Below are positions 18,850 to 23,188 of a DNA stretch of 23,188 bases, piece after piece. A program made the position numbers and the translations under genes. Under the pieces are notes generated by a model that did no database searches, was not told the origin of the DNA, and was given only the letters and a program-made list of their open reading frames with translations. The stretch's first letter is position 1. Every line of letters starts with the position of its first letter. This stretch comes from Tubiluchus corallicola (lineage: Eukaryota; Priapulida; Priapulimorpha; Priapulimorphida; Tubiluchidae), in the NCBI GenBank assembly GCA_030141605.1, contig JAQGDQ010001859.1, positions 1 to 23,188 of the forward strand. Reading direction: 5' to 3'.

Positions 18850-19137
18850 TTCTACACGGGTTTCAGTTTACGATAGGGACCACCAAACTACATGAAGCCC
18901 GTCAATTAGAGTGGTTCTGCTACTCAAGGAGTTAGACGACAAGCTATGAAAAGGGGAGGTCACTGAAGGCAGGTTAGTCAAGCCTGTTACAAGGTAGATT
19001 TTGCCCTGTAGGGGGTGTAAGATACCAGATGAGGGTTCTGTCCTGGAGCCATCCCTAGTAGAGTGAAGGTTGTGGGTCAGTATTCGATGGGACACGTCTT
19101 AGAGTATTCTGTAATGGCGAATAAAGTTTTGATTAAT
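18850..19137 (+). repeat. GC-richer unidentified block ending at a (CT)n tract, possible mobile element
   Basis: About 290 bp are visibly richer in G and C than the AT-rich sequence on the left. They end with a GCGAATAAAG poly(A)-like signal near 19120 and run straight into the CT microsatellite. A compact, GC-richer block with a 3' signal and simple-repeat tail is the look of a short non-LTR retroelement. I find no Pol III boxes and no coding frame, so this is only a suggestion. Confidence 0.3.
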
Positions 19138-19154
19138 CACTCCTCTCTCCCGTG

Positions 19155-19156
<2 letters not shown>

Positions 19157-19219
<63 letters not shown>

Positions 19220-19301
19220 TTCTCACTTTTTCTTTCTCTCCTCTCTCTCCCTCTCTCTCCCTCTCTCTTTTTCTCTTTCTTTCTTTCTTTCTCTCTTTCT
19301 C

Positions 19302-19392
<91 letters not shown>

Positions 19393-19436
19393 GCTCGCTC
19401 TCTCCCTCTTTCTTTCTCTCTCTCTCTCCTTTGACT
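19157..19436 (+). repeat. Compound (CT)n microsatellite
   Basis: A clean CT run to about 19213, a T- and C-interrupted middle, a second clean run from about 19310 to 19390, then a degenerate end. It is a polypyrimidine strand about 280 bp long; open frames on both strands are artefacts. It is opposite in orientation to the GA tract at 7598. Confidence 0.97.
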
Positions 19437-19852
19437 CCTTGAATCTCCTTTGAATCTAGACTCCTTATCAATATTCAGTAGATGAGTATTGTCGAGTGTT
19501 TGCATTAAATTTTGGTCATTCACTTCTCTTTCTCTCTGTCCCCTCCTCTTTATTTCTCCCTGCCCATACTCTCTTTCCTCCCCTCTGCCTCTGTTTGCTC
19601 TCATTCTTTATTTTCTATGTCACTTTCCAGATCTTTCTTTCCTCACAATCTTACTCATTCATTTTCTCATTCACTGACTGTGTCAATGAGACAAACATGA
19701 GTTGTCAAATTAGTCTACACACAATTGTGTGTCAAACGAATGTTTTTTGCTGTTTGAAATTTAATCAAGGAATGTTTGTTGTGGTTTTCTGTAGATATTA
19801 CTATTGCAGTTATGTTTATGAACGTTGCAGAATTACTGCGATATTTCTATAT
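19437..19852. other. Pyrimidine-rich to AT-rich sequence, no gene
   Basis: Decayed CT-rich sequence continues to about 19680, then ordinary AT-rich sequence. The open frames reflect the pyrimidine bias. Confidence 0.6.
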
Positions 19853-20315
19853 GAGCCCCAATGGGCGTGACCATGTGATCTACGTGAGGTTGTCATGGCC
19901 CTAATGGGTGTGACCATGTGATCTATGTGAGGTTGTCACGGCCCTAATGGGTGTGACCATGTGATCTATGTGAGGTTATCATAGCCCTAACGGGTGTGAC
20001 CATGTGATCTATGTGAGGTTGTCATGGCCCTAATGGGTGTGATCATGTGATCCATGTGAGGTTGTCATAGACCTAACGGATGTGATCATGTGATCTATTT
20101 GAGGTTGCCTTGGCCCTAACGGGTGTGACCATGAGATCTATATGAGGTTGTCATGGCCCCAATGGGTGTAACCATGTGATCTATTTGAGGCAGCCATGGC
20201 CTTAATGGGTGCGACTATGTGATCTATGTGAGGCTGCCATGGCTCCAGTGGGTGTGATCGTGTGATCTATGTGAGGCAGTTATGGCTCTTATATGTTTGA
20301 CCACGTAAAACATGC
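19853..20315 (+). repeat. 43-bp minisatellite, about 10 copies
   Basis: The block around GGGTGTGACCATGTGATCTA recurs at an exact 43-bp period (19863, 19906, 19949, 19992, 20035, 20078, 20121, 20164, 20207, 20250), with an eroded eleventh copy near 20293. Every well-kept unit holds CATGTGA, the complement of the M-box TCACATG. Divergence rises toward the right. Confidence 0.95.
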
Positions 20316-21531
20316 AAGGAAGGTCAATTACTCTACAGAATCATAATTTCGGGCTGCCTTTTTGAAATCCTTCTATAGTCCTCTTCGGCTGAGGTTGAAG
20401 TTATGTGAGATTGTTCTAAGTACTGACAAGAACCAATACGTTGCACGTTTGGGGACATTACCTTTGCAAAGTCATTAGGACAGTGGCTGCTATGGTTTTG
20501 GTAATTGCGAAATTTTCGAGAGAATAGTTCCTAAGCAATTACACGCTAGTTAAGACATTGAAAATTTCTTTTATGTAAAACAGATTAGAAATTTCCCATC
20601 GTGCTTATCTGAACAAAAAGTTTTTTCTGTCGTTTTACAAGAAAACCAGAATCACCCAAAGTAGGGCGTCAAATTCTGTAAGCTTTATGCAAGTAAGATT
20701 GTAAAGTAAACAAAACATGCTGTTTTTCACCCTGTAAACAAATCATTGCAAACAATTATTTTTAGAGAGAGTATCACTTCCTACTTCAAAACTCAAGCTG
20801 CTGCCTGCTTTTAGCTATATACTTAGCAACGTAATTAAGTTTGTAGGTAGAATTGGCGCCGCTAATTAATAGGTATTGTTAAGTAATAGACTAATTAAGA
20901 AATCTTAAATTTAGAAATGTGGAGCTCCTTCAGTCACGAGGTCGTTTATTTTATGCTTGGTCATCGTGGTTTTTAAGGACTTTTGGGCTTCCTGGCTGAA
21001 GGAGCTCTACTTCACTTATACTACATTAAGTAGAATTAATCAATAGTTAATTTATTTAGATTTAGATAGGGATTAGATTAATAGGTAAGATTAGGATTAG
21101 ACTAACACTAGATTTAGATTACGCTCAAAGTTTTACAAAATTTCCCTTGCGCGAGATAGGGGTGCGTGATTTAAAATTTTGTGGTCATTTTGTAAAATTT
21201 TGAATAATTGCAATATTAATTATGACTAAGTTAATTAGGTTCATAGCTACTAACTCGATTATGGTGGTGATAGCAGCTTGAGTTATGAAGTGTTAGTAAT
21301 GTGTACCTGTAAGCTCGTTTTTTCTTAATATGGCGCAGTTAGTATCTTCATTCGCTTAAACGACGGGTTACTGTAGAAGTTTGTGTGACAAGTAGGCTGC
21401 TTTCCTAATGTTAATCAAGATTCTGCGGGCTACTGTAAAAGTTTGCTGGCGTCCCTTAATGTTGTTTTAACAAAACAAGATCAACGGTTAAATTGTGTGT
21501 ATTGTGAAATTAAGCAGCTTATATCCTCTTG
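20316..21531. other. AT-rich non-coding sequence with one hairpin
   Basis: No gene is seen. An inverted repeat lies at 20914-21013. Near 21060-21120 there are loose GATTAG/TTAGAT repeats, too irregular to call a telomere-like array. Confidence 0.55.
20914..21013. repeat. Inverted repeat, 12-bp perfect core, about 100-nt hairpin
   Basis: GAGCTCCTTCAG (20922-20933) is perfectly complementary to CTGAAGGAGCTC (20996-21007). Pairing continues outward with a mismatch and bulge (GAAATGTG against TACTTC). Inside, CACGA (20935-20939) can pair with TCGTG (20964-20968). The size suits a structured RNA or a small palindromic element. No terminal duplication was recognised. Confidence 0.55.
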
Positions 21532-22790
21532 TCAGTACTTGGAACACAGACGGGAAGGGGTGGTTCAGCATTGGGAGTGGTCCAGTACTTAGAACACAGA
21601 CGGGAAGGGGTGGTTCAGTACTTAGAACACAGACGGGAGTGGTGGTTCAGTACTTAGAACACAGACGGGAGTGGTGGTCCAGTACTTAGAACACAGACGG
21701 GAGTGGTGGTCCAGTACTTAGAACACAGACGGGAGTGGTGGTCCAGTACTTAGAACACGGACAGGAGCAGCGGTCCAGTACTTAGGACACAGACGGGAGT
21801 GGTGGTCCAGTACTTAGAACACAGACGATAGTGGTGGTTCAGTACTTAGAACACAGACGATAGTGGTGGTCCAGTACTTAGAACACAGACGGGAGTGGTG
21901 GTCCAGTACTTAGAACACAGTCGGGCGGGAGTGATCCAGTATTTAGAACACAGATGGGAGTGGTGGTCCAGGACTTAGAACACAGGCGGTAGTGGTGGTC
22001 CAGTACTTAGAACACAGACGGGAGCAGTGGTCCTGTACTTAGAACACAGACGGGAGTCCAGTACTTAGAACACAGATGGGAGTGGTGGTTCAGTACTTAG
22101 AACACAGACGGGAGTGGTGGTCCAGTACTTAGAACACAGACGGGAGTGGTGGTCCAGTACTTAGAACGCAGACGGGAGTTGTGGTCCAGTACTTAGAACG
22201 CAGACGGGAGTGGTGGTTCAGTACTTAGAACGCAGACGGGAGTGGTGGTCCAGTACTTAGAACACAGATGGGAGTGGTGGTTCAGTACTTAGAACACATA
22301 CGGGAGTGGTGGTCCAGTACTTAGAACACAGATGGGAGTGGTGGTTCAGTACTTAGAACACAGACAGGAGTGGTGGTCCAGTACTTAGAACACAGACGGG
22401 AGTGGTGGTCCAGTTCTTAGAACACAGACGGGAGTGGTGGTCCAGTACTTAGAACACAGACGGGAGTGGTGGTCCAGTACTTAGAACACAGATGGGAGTG
22501 GTGGTCCAGTACTTAGAATGCAGACGGGAGTGGTGGTCCAGTACTTAGAACGCAGACGGGAGTGGTGGTTCAGTACTTAGAATGCAGACGGGAGTGGTGG
22601 TTCAGTACTTAGAACGCAGACGGGAGTGGTGGTTCAGTACTTAGAACGCAGACGGGAGTGGTGGTTCAGTACTTAGAACACACACGGGAGTGGTGGTCCA
22701 GTACTTAGAACGCAGACGGGAGTGATGGTCCAGTACTTAGAACACACACGGGAGTGGTGGTCCAGTACTTAGAACGCACACTGAATGGGG
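21532..22790 (+). repeat. 32-bp minisatellite, nearly 40 copies
   Basis: Units contain AGTACTTAGAACACAGACGG followed by GAGTGGTGGTCC or GAGTGGTGGTTC. The first unit is longer and diverged, with an AAGGGG variant. A deleted unit lies near 22050 and an insertion near 21920. Units with ACGCAG in place of ACACAG cluster at 22160-22240 and 22510-22720, showing local block expansion. The array ends where the last unit turns into unique sequence near 22780. Confidence 0.97.
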
Positions 22791-23188
22791 TTGTGCAGCG
22801 AAGGCTAAATTTGAAGTTAATTCACTTGATTCTAAATGCATTTTATGCTGTTTCTCTGCACGTTAGGAAATGTTTTATATTGTTTGGAACAGAAACTCAT
22901 TTGTAAAATTTGTAAAATGTACATGCAGAACTAAGAATGTTTAACTTGTACGTTGTCAATTAGATTTCAAGAAAATTCACTGAAAGAATTATGACGAGCA
23001 ATGTTTAATTACAGCCTGGTAAGCAACACAATTTTGCATTGCATCTATGGCAAAAGAACCAAGACTAGTGAACATAGTTGAAAGAAAAATCAATTTTTTA
23101 CATAACTATTTGTCACATTTATACGAAGTTTTGTCACTTACGTCTCCATAACAGTAACGGGTTAATTCACGTTTTGTCTACATCAACA
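22791..23188. other. Unique AT-rich sequence, no gene seen
   Basis: About 400 bp without open frames of note, repeats or signals. Confidence 0.6.

Noticed and set aside
19496-19870. 124-codon plus-strand frame after the CT tract
   Set aside because: Its Ser/Leu/Phe composition follows the pyrimidine bias of decayed CT repeat and it runs into the 43-bp array.
21060-21120. Telomere-like GATTAG/TTAGG run
   Set aside because: The units are irregular and too few; simple AT-rich drift explains it.

Overview
The window is eukaryotic, almost certainly an invertebrate animal. It is AT-rich, has spliced coding exons with GT/AG sites and long introns, carries LTR retrotransposons and is unusually dense in tandem repeats. 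There is no bacterial-style gene packing. The species cannot be fixed from the sequence; long GA/CT tracts and a TATA plus CAGT initiator would suit an arthropod or a mollusc.

Region 1 (1-~5296, minus strand) is the 5' part of a Ty3/gypsy LTR retrotransposon, cut by the window edge. From right to left it holds an LTR of about 1 kb, a primer binding site matching a tRNA-Leu 3' end, a short leader, and one uninterrupted Gag-Pol frame of 1352 codons. The domain order is Gag (acidic stretch, coiled coil, SCAN-like capsid, CCHC knuckle), protease, integrase, then reverse transcriptase. Integrase ahead of reverse transcriptase is the inverted order of the Gmr1-like gypsy group. To its right (5278-5949, minus) is a broken frame resembling the N-terminal Gag of a BEL/Pao element, probably split by the gypsy insertion.

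Region 2 (5950-7985) is mostly non-coding, with small hairpins and a (GA)n tract. Region 3 (7985-~16400, plus strand) looks like one spliced gene of unknown function: a TATA promoter, a short first coding exon, two candidate microexons, and better-supported exons at 11969-12145, 14480-14610 and 15281-15667, then a 3'UTR intron. All junctions I propose are phase-compatible. The last exon changes frame at a UGA shortly after its acceptor, which may be an indel, alternative splicing, pseudogenisation or recoding. Its introns hold a 33-bp minisatellite between 65-bp inverted repeats, a period-3 tract, and a 55-bp array of about 30 copies starting 14 bp after a splice donor.

Region 4 (16745-23188) has no gene I can support. 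It holds a degenerate ~75-bp array, an unidentified GC-richer block ending in a long (CT)n tract, a 43-bp array, an inverted-repeat hairpin, and a 32-bp array of nearly 40 copies. In all, four clean minisatellite families, one degenerate array and three microsatellite tracts lie within 23 kb.
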